33,847 bases of DNA. It comes from Candidatus Uhrbacteria bacterium RIFCSPHIGHO2_01_FULL_63_20 (lineage in GTDB: Bacteria; Patescibacteriota; Patescibacteriia; UBA9934; GWF2-40-263). The DNA lies in contig MGDT01000007.1 of the NCBI GenBank assembly GCA_001791045.1, forward strand, positions 199,445 through 233,291. The letters run 5' to 3'. A program made the position numbers and the translations under genes. The notes beneath the pieces are model-generated. The model searched no databases and was not told the origin of the DNA. It was given only the letters and a program-made list of their open reading frames with translations. Of this stretch, positions 6,561 to 14,876 are shown in pieces. Positions within the stretch are counted from its first letter, which is position 1. Each line of letters opens with the position of its first letter.

Positions 6561-8356
6561 ACTTTGATGTCCACGACCTTCATTTGCAATTCCTTGCGTC
6601 CGTTCCATTCGTTCACGCCCAGTTCGAACGCGAGGTCCACCGCCGTTCCTGGGGCGAGCCACGGCAGGCACTCCCCCAGCCTGAACCCGATGAACTTGGC
6701 CATCTTACCATCCGCCGCGCGCGCCGTAAGCCGCAGGTGCTTGCCCTCGCCCACGGTGTCGCACGCGACCACCGAGACGCCGCGCGCCGCGAACACCGGA
6801 CGCGGGTTCTTTTCGCCGAACGGTTCGAGCTTCGACACCTGCTCGAACAGGGACCATGACAGATCCGAAAGCTGGAGGTCCGCATCAATCTTGAGAGTGG
6901 GTGCCAAATCTTCTTCCTTGATGACGGTTTCCGCGTGTTTTTCTAAAAGTCTGACGGCCTTCGAGAATCTCTCTTCTCCAGTCACAGAAAAACCACAGGC
7001 CTGCGGGTGTCCCCCGAACCGGTCGAGATTCCCGTCGCACCGGTGCAGCGCCGCGGTCACGTCGAATCCGCCGAAGGTGCGGCCCGAGCCCACGAACTTC
7101 TCCCCCTCCTTGCCGACCACGTACACGGGGCGTGAAAAGTCGTTCACCAGTTTCCCCGCAACCAAACCGACGAGTCCGGCGGGCCATCCTTCGTTCCACA
7201 CGACGATCACGTTCTTGGCGGGCTCCCCGATGATCTTCTTCGCCTCCTGATACATCGCCTCCGACGCTTTTTGGCGTTGCGCGTTCGTATCGTTCAACCG
7301 CATCGCGAGCTCGGTGGCGGCCATCTCGTCTTCTTCGAGCAAAAGATACAGCGCCACATTCGCATGATCCATGCGCCCGGCGGCGTTCAACCGCGGGCCG
7401 ATCTGGAATCCGACGGAAAAGGTGCCGTGCGCTCCTTTGCTTCCCGCGACCTCGATCAACTTCTTGAGGCCGACGCGTTTCGTCTTATTGAGCACTTTCA
7501 GCCCGTACGCCTCCAGCACGCGGTTCTCCCCGGTGAGCGGCATCACGTCGGTCACCGTGGCGATGGCCACCAGGTCGAGCAGCCATTTCTCGCAGCCCTT
7601 GGGAAGCGCCACCTGCCTGTCGGCGGGCAGGCGCCGTTGCGCTTCGTGGATGAGCGCGCTGGCGAACTTGAACGCCACTCCCGTGCCGCACAGGTGCTTG
7701 TTCGGGTACGTCTCCCCCGGCACTTGCGGGTGCAGCAGGATGGCCGCGTCGGGCAGCTCCGTCGGCATCGCGTGGTGGTCGCACACGATCGTGTCCACGC
7801 AGAGCTCCTTGCCGCGGTCGATCGCGTCCTTGTTGGAAATGCCGCAATCCACCGTGATAACCAGCTTGGTCCCTTCGGCAGCAAGCTTCTCCATCGTGGC
7901 CACGGACAAGCCGTAGCCTTCCTTCTCGCGGTGCGGGATGTACGAGGATAGTCGGGAGGCATCAAAGGCCCGCGGGCCCGCAGGGGTTTCCTGAACGCCT
8001 GAGGGCCTGAATGCCTGAGGGCCTTTCGTACTTAGTGCCCGACAAATATCCCTCATCGTGCTCATCAACACCGTCGTGCCGCATACGCCGTCGGCATCGT
8101 AATCACCGTGCACTGTTATCCGCTCCCCCGTCTCGAACGCCTTGAACACGCGCACGACGGCCGCGGGCATGTTGCGGAACATCGAGGACGGATAGGCGTC
8201 CCGATCCCAGTCTGGCTCCAGGAACACGTCCATTTCCGCCTGCGTCCTCACTCCCCGGCTCCACAACAATCGCAACGCCACCGGGTGCACGTCCGGAAAT
8301 GCGGTTCGGGCCTTATCTGGCAGTACTGGATCGGTTGTCCACACCCTTTCCTTCAT
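6557..8356 (-). CDS. recJ: Single-stranded-DNA-specific exonuclease RecJ
   Basis: A 599-residue DHH-family exonuclease. Motifs in order: HGDYDADGV (83-91), VDCG (169-172), CDHH (192-195), GFQIGPRLNAAGRM and the DHHA1 motif GSGRTFGGFDVTAAL with GGHPQACGF. A C-terminal OB-like domain follows. RecJ degrades single-stranded DNA 5' to 3' in recombination and repair. Residues 111-131 (KGPQAFRPSG and onward) come from a repeat block at 7964-8026, inserted between the first motif and PHREKEGYGL, where RecJ proteins usually have a short linker. The reading frame and metal ligands are intact. Start ATG at 8356. It lies 50 nt after the deoxyribosyltransferase-like gene. Confidence 0.95.
   Translation of the reverse strand: MKERVWTTDPVLPDKARTAFPDVHPVALRLLWSRGVRTQAEMDVFLEPDWDRDAYPSSMFRNMPAAVVRVFKAFETGERITVHGDYDADGVCGTTVLMSTMRDICRALSTKGPQAFRPSGVQETPAGPRAFDASRLSSYIPHREKEGYGLSVATMEKLAAEGTKLVITVDCGISNKDAIDRGKELCVDTIVCDHHAMPTELPDAAILLHPQVPGETYPNKHLCGTGVAFKFASALIHEAQRRLPADRQVALPKGCEKWLLDLVAIATVTDVMPLTGENRVLEAYGLKVLNKTKRVGLKKLIEVAGSKGAHGTFSVGFQIGPRLNAAGRMDHANVALYLLLEEDEMAATELAMRLNDTNAQRQKASEAMYQEAKKIIGEPAKNVIVVWNEGWPAGLVGLVAGKLVNDFSRPVYVVGKEGEKFVGSGRTFGGFDVTAALHRCDGNLDRFGGHPQACGFSVTGEERFSKAVRLLEKHAETVIKEEDLAPTLKIDADLQLSDLSWSLFEQVSKLEPFGEKNPRPVFAARGVSVVACDTVGEGKHLRLTARAADGKMAKFIGFRLGECLPWLAPGTAVDLAFELGVNEWNGRKELQMKVVDIKV
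7964..8026. repeat. Repeat block inside recJ
   Basis: Two near-identical 16-nt units, CCTGAACGCCTGAGGG (7990-8005) and CCTGAATGCCTGAGGG (8006-8021), lie in tandem. The block is bounded by AAAGGCC (7964-7970) and GGCCTTT (8020-8026) as an inverted pair. It encodes about 21 residues rich in Gly, Pro and Ala. Confidence 0.75.
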
Positions 8357-8406
8357 GGGCGAAAGCGTATCACAAACGGACCCTTGCGGATCCGTTATCC
8401 ACCGTT

Positions 8407-8781
8407 TTAAAAGCCTTTCAATCGATCAATCTCGTCTGGATGTACGAATGCCTTGGCGTACCCGTCCAGCCCCATGTCACCTGTCTTTTCGGAGAAAAAA
8501 ATCGGTTTGCGCATGGCAATGGCATATCCGACCTCCAGCTTACAGCTTGTCCCCATGTACCCCGATGGCACCAAAAAGTAGACCGCCTCCGCCTGTTCGA
8601 TAGCCCGATAATGATTCCATGCGAAACGAATCTTTTCGTCTGTCGTCGCGGCGACGTCGCGATTCTCCACTGTCTGTTCGAGATCGGGAAAAAGCGGATC
8701 GATTCCCGTTTTCCGCATCCGTCGGATGAGTTCGATCGCCTGACTGCGGAATTTCATGCTGCATCCGACCGCTACAAGCAT
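8407..8781 (-). CDS. Nucleoside 2-deoxyribosyltransferase-like protein
   Basis: A 124-residue protein. The segment EQAEAVYFLVPSGYMGTSCKLEVGYAIAMRKPIFF resembles the core of the nucleoside 2-deoxyribosyltransferase fold: a hydrophobic strand ending in a loop, then a Ser near a conserved Glu followed by GYA. Such enzymes cleave or exchange the glycosidic bond of deoxynucleosides, and relatives act in nucleotide salvage or as NAD-cleaving or ligand-binding proteins. The exact activity is unknown. Start ATG at 8781, 3 nt after the lepA stop, so it is co-transcribed with lepA and recJ. Confidence 0.6.
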   Translation of the reverse strand: MLVAVGCSMKFRSQAIELIRRMRKTGIDPLFPDLEQTVENRDVAATTDEKIRFAWNHYRAIEQAEAVYFLVPSGYMGTSCKLEVGYAIAMRKPIFFSEKTGDMGLDGYAKAFVHPDEIDRLKGF

Positions 8782-8784
8782 AAC

Positions 8785-10578
8785 TTACCCCCTCTTGAGC
8801 ACGCTCATGTACGCCTCGCTGGGGATGTCCACGCTGCCCCTGCCGATGGCGGCCATCTTGGCCTTTCCCTTCTTTTGCTTTTCCAACAGCTTGCGCTTAC
8901 GCGTCACGTCTCCCCCGTACAGGCCGGCGGTCACGTCCTTGCGCTGGGCGCTGATGCGCTCGCTTGCCACGATCTTGCCACCGACCGCGGCCTGGAGCTT
9001 GATGACGAACGAGGCGGCATGGATGGACGTCTTAAGGCTCTCGAGCATGCGCCGGCCCACGCGCTCGGCCTCGTCGCGATAGACGAGTGACGCGAACGCT
9101 TCGACGGGCTCTTCTGCGACGAGGATCTCGAGCTTCACCACGTCGGCCACGCGGAAGTCGATCAGCTCGTAGTTGAGCGAAGCATAGCCGCTGCTCACGG
9201 ACTTCAGCTTGTCGTAGAAGTCTACGATCACCATGGCGAGCGGGATCTCGTAGTGCAGGATCACCCGGTTCTCGGACAGGTACTCGGTGTCCTTGTAGAT
9301 GCCTCGGCGGTCGGTGACCAGCTGCATGACCCCGCCGATGTGGTCGGAGGGCGTGACGATGTCCGCTTTCACCCACGGCTCCTCGATGCTTTGGATATGC
9401 GACATGTCCGGCAGCTCGGAGGGCGACTTCACGATGAGCACCTCTCCCGACATCTTGTTCACCTTGTACGCCACCGACGGGACCGTGACGACCAGCTCGA
9501 TGTCGAACTCGCGCGACAGGCGCTCCTTCACGATTTCCATGTGCAGCATGCCGAGCAGCCCGCAGCGGAACCCGTAGCCGAGCGCGGGCGAATGCTCGGG
9601 CTCGTACGTGAGCGACGCGTCGTTCAGCTTCAAACGCTCCATGCCTTCGCGCAACCGGGAGAAATCGAACCCTTCCTTGGGAAACAGCCCGGCGAACACC
9701 ATGGGGCGCACCTCGCGGTATCCGGAGAGCGCCTCGGTGGCCGGCACCTTGAGATTCGTGACCGTGTCGCCCACGCGGCAGGCCGCGATGTCCTTGAACC
9801 CGGTCACGACATAGCCGATCTGCCCGCACTCGAGTTCTGGCATCGCGTCGAAGCGGCCGGGGCGCAGCGCGCCCACGTCGAGCAGTTCGCCGTCGCTGCG
9901 GCTGGCCATCATCAGGATCCTGTCGCCTTTCCTGAACCCGCCGTCCATGACGCGCACGTACGCCACCACGCCCTTGTAGTCGTCGTAGGCCGAGTCGAAC
10001 ACGAGCGCGCGCGCCGGAGCTGCGGGGTTCCCTTCCGGCGCAGGCACGCGCTCCACGATGGCGTCGAGAAGCTCCGGGACCCCCTCCCCGGTTTTCCCGC
10101 TCACGAGCAGCACGTCTTCCGGCTTGCACCCGATCAACTGCACCAGCTCGGCCATGCGCCGGGGAACGTCGGCCGCCGGCATGTCGATCTTGTTGAGCGC
10201 CGGGATGATCACCAGGTCCTCGGCGATCGCGAGATACAGGTTGCCGATCGTCTGCGCCTGCACGCCCTGGGTGGCGTCGACGAGCAGCACGGCCCCTTCG
10301 ACCGCGGCGAGCGAACGCGACACCTCGTAGTTGAAATCCACGTGGCCCGGGGTGTCGATGAGGTTGAGCGTGTGCCCCTTGTGCTCCATGCGCGCCGGAG
10401 CCAGCTTGATCGTGATCCCGCGTTCGCGCTCGAGATCCATGGAGTCGAGCATCTGGTCTTTCATCTGGCGCTTGTCCACCGTGCCCGTGACCTCAAGCAG
10501 CCGGTCGGAAAGCGTGGACTTCCCGTGGTCGATGTGCGCGATGATGCAGAAATTGCGGATCTGGGACTGCGGGACCAT
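8785..10578 (-). CDS. lepA: Elongation factor 4 (LepA)
   Basis: A 597-residue translational GTPase. G motifs: AHIDHGKST near the N-terminus, DTPGHVDF and NKID. Domain II, the EF-G-like domains III and V and the LepA-specific C-terminal domain, which ends in KRKLLEKQKKGKAKM, are present. LepA acts on the ribosome during initiation, assembly or stalled elongation. The ATG at 10576-10578 is chosen: the upstream GTG at 10603-10605 lies in the terminator of the preceding gene, and the family starts close to IRNFCIIAHIDHG. TATACT ends 12 nt before this ATG, so the mRNA may be nearly leaderless. Confidence 0.97.
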   Translation of the reverse strand: MVPQSQIRNFCIIAHIDHGKSTLSDRLLEVTGTVDKRQMKDQMLDSMDLERERGITIKLAPARMEHKGHTLNLIDTPGHVDFNYEVSRSLAAVEGAVLLVDATQGVQAQTIGNLYLAIAEDLVIIPALNKIDMPAADVPRRMAELVQLIGCKPEDVLLVSGKTGEGVPELLDAIVERVPAPEGNPAAPARALVFDSAYDDYKGVVAYVRVMDGGFRKGDRILMMASRSDGELLDVGALRPGRFDAMPELECGQIGYVVTGFKDIAACRVGDTVTNLKVPATEALSGYREVRPMVFAGLFPKEGFDFSRLREGMERLKLNDASLTYEPEHSPALGYGFRCGLLGMLHMEIVKERLSREFDIELVVTVPSVAYKVNKMSGEVLIVKSPSELPDMSHIQSIEEPWVKADIVTPSDHIGGVMQLVTDRRGIYKDTEYLSENRVILHYEIPLAMVIVDFYDKLKSVSSGYASLNYELIDFRVADVVKLEILVAEEPVEAFASLVYRDEAERVGRRMLESLKTSIHAASFVIKLQAAVGGKIVASERISAQRKDVTAGLYGGDVTRKRKLLEKQKKGKAKMAAIGRGSVDIPSEAYMSVLKRG

Positions 10579-10590
10579 ACGTGGGCGTAC

Positions 10591-10596
10591 AGTATA
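10591..10596 (-). promoter_or_regulatory. Putative -10 element of lepA
   Basis: TATACT on the minus strand, 12 nt before the lepA ATG and just after the T-run of the terminator at 10598-10623. No clear -35 box. Confidence 0.5.
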
Positions 10597-10597
10597 G

Positions 10598-10623
10598 AAA
10601 AACACCCTGGAAATCCAGGGTGT
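10598..10623 (-). terminator. Terminator after the 197-residue unknown gene
   Basis: ACACCCTGGA and TCCAGGGTGT form a 10-bp stem, followed on the minus strand by TTTTTC. Confidence 0.85.
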
Positions 10624-10630
10624 CCGCCGT

Positions 10631-11224
10631 TCAGAAAATCGGGGCGAAGTAGCGGTGGCGCGTGGCGTATCCGATGTGCGGCTTCGGGCGGTCCACGTTC
10701 CGGGCGACCAGGAACGTGCGGTTCCCGCGCTTGTCGAACGACGCGACCATGTTCGGCTCGCCCGCGAACGAACCGATGCAGTCCCAACCGTGTTTCGCGA
10801 GCAGGTCCGGGTATTGGACGGCCAGGAACAGCCCTTCGATCACGTTCACGTGCGCCTCATGCTTGTGCAGCCGCATCTCATCAGGGGTCCAGCCAAGCCG
10901 TTCGACGTTCAGCCGGACGAATGCCACGTAGCGCTCGAGTCCGACGGTTTGCGAGGCGGTGCCCGTGACGTGGAAGGCCGAAAGCTCGTCGTACCCCAGG
11001 ATGCCTGACGCATCCATGACCTTTCTTGGATCAGCCCGACGATCGACCAGCACGGGCACGAGGCCGTCGGCGGCATGCGCCGGGTGCGGCACTTCGCCCG
11101 GCCAGATCCGTCGGTACTCGATCTCGCCCGTGTCGCACGCCGCGTGCACGTTCGCCGTGATCAGGCGATCCACGAGGTCCGGCAACGGCTTCGGGACGAG
11201 AAGCCCGGGTTTGATGGCGTTCAC
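10631..11224 (-). CDS. Unknown protein, 197 residues
   Basis: I do not recognise the family. The protein has no signal peptide or membrane segment. It is rich in His, Arg and aromatic residues in its second half, with HKHEAHVNVIEG and a YATRHRYFAP tail. The coding potential is good: it keeps the GC-rich third positions of its neighbours. A Shine-Dalgarno GGAGG lies 4 nt before the GTG start, one of the few clear ones here. It stands alone, ended by its own terminator at 10598-10623, with 55 nt separating it from the RNase upstream. Confidence 0.72.
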   Translation of the reverse strand: MNAIKPGLLVPKPLPDLVDRLITANVHAACDTGEIEYRRIWPGEVPHPAHAADGLVPVLVDRRADPRKVMDASGILGYDELSAFHVTGTASQTVGLERYVAFVRLNVERLGWTPDEMRLHKHEAHVNVIEGLFLAVQYPDLLAKHGWDCIGSFAGEPNMVASFDKRGNRTFLVARNVDRPKPHIGYATRHRYFAPIF

Positions 11225-11279
11225 TGATCCTCCGACGAAAAGGGGGCCGACGGGACGCTAGCCGGAAAAACGGCTCCTG

Positions 11280-12647
11280 TCAAACCTCCACGGTCTCGCC
11301 GAAGCTCGGGGCGTGCACCTCGGTCTTCAATTCATGCCGCAGGTGCGTCTCGAACACGTCCTGCGCCTCGGGGTCTCCGTGCACGAGGAAGATCTTTTTC
11401 GGCACCCCTCCCTCCTCGGGCACGAGCCAGCGCGTCAGCTTGTGCATATCCCCGTGCGCGGAGAACGCGCCGATCGCGGTCACCTTGCAGCGCACGCTTA
11501 CCTCTTCCTTGAACACGCGCACCGTCTTCGCCCCTTCGTAGATGCGGCGCCCGAGCGTGCCGGCGGCCTGATAGCCGATGATGAGCAGCGTGGAGTTGGG
11601 GTCCGGCAGGTGGCGGATGAGGTGGTGCAGGATGCGCCCGCCGCTCATCATGCCCGAGCCCGCGATGACCACGAACGGCGGCTTTGTCTCGTTGATGGCC
11701 TTGGATTCCGGCACCGTGAGCGTCTCACGCAGGTTGGGGAACGAGAAAAAATCGCGGTCCGCCTCGCCCAGGATGGGATGGTCGAACAACAGGTAGTTCT
11801 TGAACTGGCGGTACACCTCGGTCGCGCGGATCGCCATGGGCGAATCGAGGAAGAACGTCATGGACGTCTTCAGATCGCGCAGCATGAGGTTGATGGCGTA
11901 GAGGAGCTCCTGCGTGCGCTCGATGGAGAAGCTCGGGATCATGAGCACGCCGCCTTCGTGCATGATCGCCTCGATGGCCGCGCGCAATTTCCCGACCCGT
12001 TCCTTCGGCGGCTCGTGCACGCGGTGGCCGTAGGTGGATTCGCATACCACGACGTCGGCGCGCGAGATGCGTTCGGTCGCCGGAAGGATCGGCACGTCGT
12101 CGTTGCCGATGTCGCCGGAAAACACCACGCGCTTCCCTTCGGCCTCGACCGAGATGAACGCGCTGCCGAGCACGTGCCCGGCGTCGTGGAACATCACCGT
12201 GAATCCCGGCGCGACGGTCACCTGCTGGTGGTATCCCACCCCTTCGGCGTGTTCGAGCAGCACGTCGAGATCCTCCTTCTGGTACAGCACCGGGTCGCCG
12301 CACCGCTGCGCGTTCTCGGTCATGATGTGGTGCGCGTCCTCGAGCACGATGCGCGTGAGCGCCCGGCACGGCTCGGTGAGGTAGATGCGCCCGCGGAACC
12401 CTTCCTTGATGAGCTTGGGCAGCCGGCCGGTGTGGTCGGCGTGCGGATGCGTCACGAACACCGAATCGATCGTCGTCGGATCGAACCCGAACGGTTTCAT
12501 GTTCTTGCTGCCGCACAGGCGCTCCTCTCCCTGGAACATCCCGCAATCCACCAGGATGCGATGCGTCGCTCCCTGCTCATCCTTCGCCTCGACGAGATGG
12601 CACGAGCCGGTCACTTCGCGCGCGGCGCCGAAAAAGGAGATTTTCAC
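11280..12647 (-). CDS. Beta-CASP metallo-beta-lactamase RNA-processing exonuclease
   Basis: A 455-residue protein. The metal site is THPHADHTGRLPKL (His67, His69, Asp71, His72), with HDAGHVLGSAFI and FSGDIGN as further ligands. The beta-CASP part has GSGMMSGGRILHHL and the C-terminal FLVHGDPEAQDVFE. This layout is that of the CPSF73/YSH1-like group of RNA nucleases (annotated as MBL-fold RNA metallo-hydrolases), which cut or trim RNA in the cytoplasm. It starts with GTG, overlapping the stop of the 81-residue gene by 4 nt (GTGA). Confidence 0.92.
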   Translation of the reverse strand: MKISFFGAAREVTGSCHLVEAKDEQGATHRILVDCGMFQGEERLCGSKNMKPFGFDPTTIDSVFVTHPHADHTGRLPKLIKEGFRGRIYLTEPCRALTRIVLEDAHHIMTENAQRCGDPVLYQKEDLDVLLEHAEGVGYHQQVTVAPGFTVMFHDAGHVLGSAFISVEAEGKRVVFSGDIGNDDVPILPATERISRADVVVCESTYGHRVHEPPKERVGKLRAAIEAIMHEGGVLMIPSFSIERTQELLYAINLMLRDLKTSMTFFLDSPMAIRATEVYRQFKNYLLFDHPILGEADRDFFSFPNLRETLTVPESKAINETKPPFVVIAGSGMMSGGRILHHLIRHLPDPNSTLLIIGYQAAGTLGRRIYEGAKTVRVFKEEVSVRCKVTAIGAFSAHGDMHKLTRWLVPEEGGVPKKIFLVHGDPEAQDVFETHLRHELKTEVHAPSFGETVEV

Positions 12648-12889
12648 AATTGCGGCTGCTCGGCATCCAACCCGAGCGCGGCCCGGTAGTCGGCCCAGCG
12701 GCCGCGCAGCGCCTCGGACAGGCCCACGGTGGAGCTGTCGTCGTGCATCTCGCCCCAGTCGCGGTGGCGCTCCACGGTCTCATCCACCAGGTCGTTGTAC
12801 GCCTCCTGGTCGTTGATCCCCTCGGTGCGGCCGAGTTCGACGATCTCCTGGAACAGCTCTTCGCGGTCGACGATGAGGTTTTCCGTCAT
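12644..12889 (-). CDS. Small acidic unknown protein, 81 residues
   Basis: A soluble, acidic, helix-rich protein beginning MTENLIVDREELFQEIVELG. It has no metal motif or membrane segment, and I do not recognise the family. The gene is real by context: it starts 2 nt after the VKOR stop (TGA-AT-ATG) and overlaps the RNase start by 4 nt, so it is translated as part of the same operon. It may be a partner of the RNase downstream (inference from overlap only). Confidence 0.75.
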   Translation of the reverse strand: MTENLIVDREELFQEIVELGRTEGINDQEAYNDLVDETVERHRDWGEMHDDSSTVGLSEALRGRWADYRAALGLDAEQPQL

Positions 12890-12891
12890 AT

Positions 12892-13365
12892 TCAGGATGG
12901 GGTTGAAGAGGTTGACGGGGGTGAAGGCTCCCGTTCAGCGTGCCACAGGCTGTACGACAACACGAGGATGAGCAGGATGGACACCTGCGAACTGATGCAC
13001 AGCAGGCACCAGACCCGAAGCACGAACGCCTCGATGCCGGTCAGGTACAGGGCGAAAGCGGTCCCGCCGGCGGCGGCCGCGAGCAGGATCCGCGTCAGGT
13101 TCCGGTCCCGCATGTCGCGGCGCTTGAGGAGGGCGGCGGCGAGCAGGAAGAGGTAGCCGAGGATCCCGATGAGAGCCACGGGAATCCCGAACAGGACGGA
13201 GTACGGCCCCTTGTTCACCACGTCGCAATCGAACGACTCGCCGATCGTGCAGAACGAGCCGGACGAAAACCCTCGGTTGTGCAGGAAGGCGTACGTCGAA
13301 ATCGCCAGGCCGAGGACGGCCAGGAGCATCACGAGGTGCAGGACGTGCTTGTCCTTCCCTTCCAT
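12892..13365 (-). CDS. Vitamin K epoxide reductase (VKOR) family protein
   Basis: A 157-residue membrane protein with about four helices. The loop cysteines are Cys39 and Cys47 (FCTIGESFDCDVVNKGPYS), followed by the family signature LFGIPVALIGILGYL. The active-site CLLC motif is at 120-123. Bacterial VKOR homologues replace DsbB: they reoxidise a thioredoxin-like partner and pass electrons to quinone. The ATG at 13363-13365 is chosen because upstream in-frame sequence is only arginine-rich read-through of the previous gene. It starts 1 nt after the stop of the thioredoxin-like gene, its likely partner. Confidence 0.9.
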   Translation of the reverse strand: MEGKDKHVLHLVMLLAVLGLAISTYAFLHNRGFSSGSFCTIGESFDCDVVNKGPYSVLFGIPVALIGILGYLFLLAAALLKRRDMRDRNLTRILLAAAAGGTAFALYLTGIEAFVLRVWCLLCISSQVSILLILVLSYSLWHAEREPSPPSTSSTPS

Positions 13366-13366
13366 A

Positions 13367-13780
13367 CTATTCGGCCGACGGGGTCGGCGACTCGCACCCG
13401 GCCTTGAGCGCGAGCGTCTCGAGCGTCTGCTCGCCGGAGAGCCGCGACGCATCCGGGAACACCCAGGTCGGATATCCCTCGATCCCGTCGTCCTTGCACT
13501 GCTGCGACATGGCCTTGGTGCCGCCAGGCGAGCATTCCACGTAGTTCACCTTCGAGAAGGACGTCCCGAACAGCGTCTTCTGCTTGGTGCAATGCGGGCA
13601 CCACCAGGCGCCGTACATGACGACCCCCTTTTCGGTGAGGCATTGCGCGAGCGCGTCGTGCGGCCCCGGGCCGCTCCCGCGCGAGACCACGAAGCCCACC
13701 AAGCCGATGGCGACGACCGCCGCGGCGCCGATGAGCAAGGTGGAGGAACTCAGCTTGGCCATAATCCCTTGAACGTTCAT
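13367..13780 (-). CDS. Membrane-anchored thioredoxin-like protein, VKOR partner
   Basis: A 137-residue protein with an N-terminal membrane helix (about residues 13-33) and a small thioredoxin fold. The active site is GAWWCPHCTKQKTLFG (CPHC, 61-64) and the cis-proline is in GYPTW (Pro104). The CPHCxxQKxLFG pattern is the one seen in thioredoxin domains fused or paired to VKOR in cyanobacteria and plants. It should accept electrons from folding exported proteins on the outer side of the membrane and be reoxidised by VKOR. A start at 13780 is preferred since TATACT lies 12 nt upstream; ATG at 13762 is the alternative. Confidence 0.88.
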   Translation of the reverse strand: MNVQGIMAKLSSSTLLIGAAAVVAIGLVGFVVSRGSGPGPHDALAQCLTEKGVVMYGAWWCPHCTKQKTLFGTSFSKVNYVECSPGGTKAMSQQCKDDGIEGYPTWVFPDASRLSGEQTLETLALKAGCESPTPSAE

Positions 13781-13792
13781 GACAACGCAGGT

Positions 13793-13798
13793 AGTATA
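13793..13798 (-). promoter_or_regulatory. Putative -10 element of the thioredoxin-like/VKOR operon
   Basis: TATACT on the minus strand, 12 nt before the ATG at 13780. It is part of a GTATAC palindrome that may also serve the divergent dus gene, 17 nt away. Confidence 0.5.
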
Positions 13799-13814
13799 CG
13801 CACGCTTTCCATAC

Positions 13815-14876
13815 ATGAAAAGCCTGGATTGGAAAACCATCCCGCGCCCGATCGTGGCGCTCTCGCCGATGGCCGACATGACCGACTCGGCGTTTTGCCG
13901 TACCGTCCGCTCCATCGCTCAACCACTCAACCACTCAACCACTTCGCCACTCGTCGTGTTCCGCGAGATGGTGTCCTCCGAGGCGGTGGTGCGCGGCAAC
14001 GAGAAGACGCTCGGGATGACCGACATCCACCCCGACGAGCGGCCGCTCGTGCAGCAGCTGTTCGGGAGCGATCCGGACACGATGGCCGAGGCCGCGCGCG
14101 TCATCTACGAGCACCATCGCCCCGAGGCGTTCGACGTGAACATGGGCTGCCCGGTGTACAAGATCGTGCACACCTTCAACGGCGCGGCGCTCATGAAGGA
14201 ACCCGCGCGCGCCACCCAGATCGTGCAGAGGATGAGATCGGTGCTCCCCGCCCACGTCCCCGTGTCCGTGAAGATCCGCGCGGGCTGGAGCGATCCGACC
14301 GAATGCCTTGAATTCGCAAAGGTCCTCGAAGCCGCCGGCGCCGACCTCATCACCGTGCACGGGCGCACCAAGGTGCAGGGCTATGCCGGGAAATCCGATT
14401 GGGCGCGCATCAAGGAGGTGAAGCAGCGCGTGGGGATCCCCGTGCTCGCGAACGGCGACGCGCACACCGCGCCGCTGGTCATGGACGCGCTCAAGGCGAC
14501 CGGCTGCGACGGCGTGCTGGTGGCGCGCGGGGCGCTTGGCAATCCGTGGATCTTCGCGCAATGCGATGACCTGCTCGCCGGGCGGCCGATGAGGCCCGTG
14601 ACGCTTGAGGAGCGCGTTCGCGTGGTGAGGATGCACGCACGGCTCCATGAGGCGCAGTACGGGCCCGGCAGCCTGCGCACCTTCCGCAAGCACCTGTCCT
14701 GGTACTTCAAAGGCCAGCCCGGGGCTAAACATTTCCGCGAGAAACTCCTGCAGGTCTCGACGCTCGGGGAGCTTTCTGCTATCCTCGACGGACTCATGCA
14801 GAAAGGAGGACCTGAATGGGCTTCACTCGTACCATCGGTTACCTCGCCTATCTCCTCGGTTCATTCGTCGTCCTGA
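13815..14876 (+). CDS. dus: tRNA-dihydrouridine synthase
   Basis: A 353-residue FMN-dependent TIM-barrel enzyme that reduces uridine to dihydrouridine in the tRNA D-loop. Visible motifs: LSPMADMTDSAFC near the N-terminus, the catalytic cysteine in NMGCPVYKIV (Cys112), VKIRAGW, TVHGRTKVQGYAG, VLANGDAHT and GVLVARGALGNPWIF for FMN phosphate. Residues 35-43 (QPLNHSTTS) come from three tandem TCAACCAC units and lie before LVVFREM, where relatives have a shorter linker. ATG at 13815 is chosen because the sequence conserved in the family begins there. The last 61 nt overlap a 59-codon ORF that has its own ribosome binding site. Confidence 0.92.
   Translation: MKSLDWKTIPRPIVALSPMADMTDSAFCRTVRSIAQPLNHSTTSPLVVFREMVSSEAVVRGNEKTLGMTDIHPDERPLVQQLFGSDPDTMAEAARVIYEHHRPEAFDVNMGCPVYKIVHTFNGAALMKEPARATQIVQRMRSVLPAHVPVSVKIRAGWSDPTECLEFAKVLEAAGADLITVHGRTKVQGYAGKSDWARIKEVKQRVGIPVLANGDAHTAPLVMDALKATGCDGVLVARGALGNPWIFAQCDDLLAGRPMRPVTLEERVRVVRMHARLHEAQYGPGSLRTFRKHLSWYFKGQPGAKHFREKLLQVSTLGELSAILDGLMQKGGPEWASLVPSVTSPISSVHSSS
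13919..13942 (+). repeat. Three tandem 8-nt units inside dus
   Basis: TCAACCAC occurs three times without a gap (13919-13942). The 24 nt keep the frame and encode QPLNHSTT. Confidence 0.9.

Noticed and set aside
8384-8400. GGATCCGTTATCCACC before recJ as a DnaA box cluster
   Set aside because: Only one TTATCCAC-like word is present, with no cluster and no replication-origin genes nearby.
9253-10968. Long open frame antisense to lepA
   Set aside because: It is a by-product of GC-rich codons; the protein has no motif and is full of His and Arg, while LepA on the other strand is certain.
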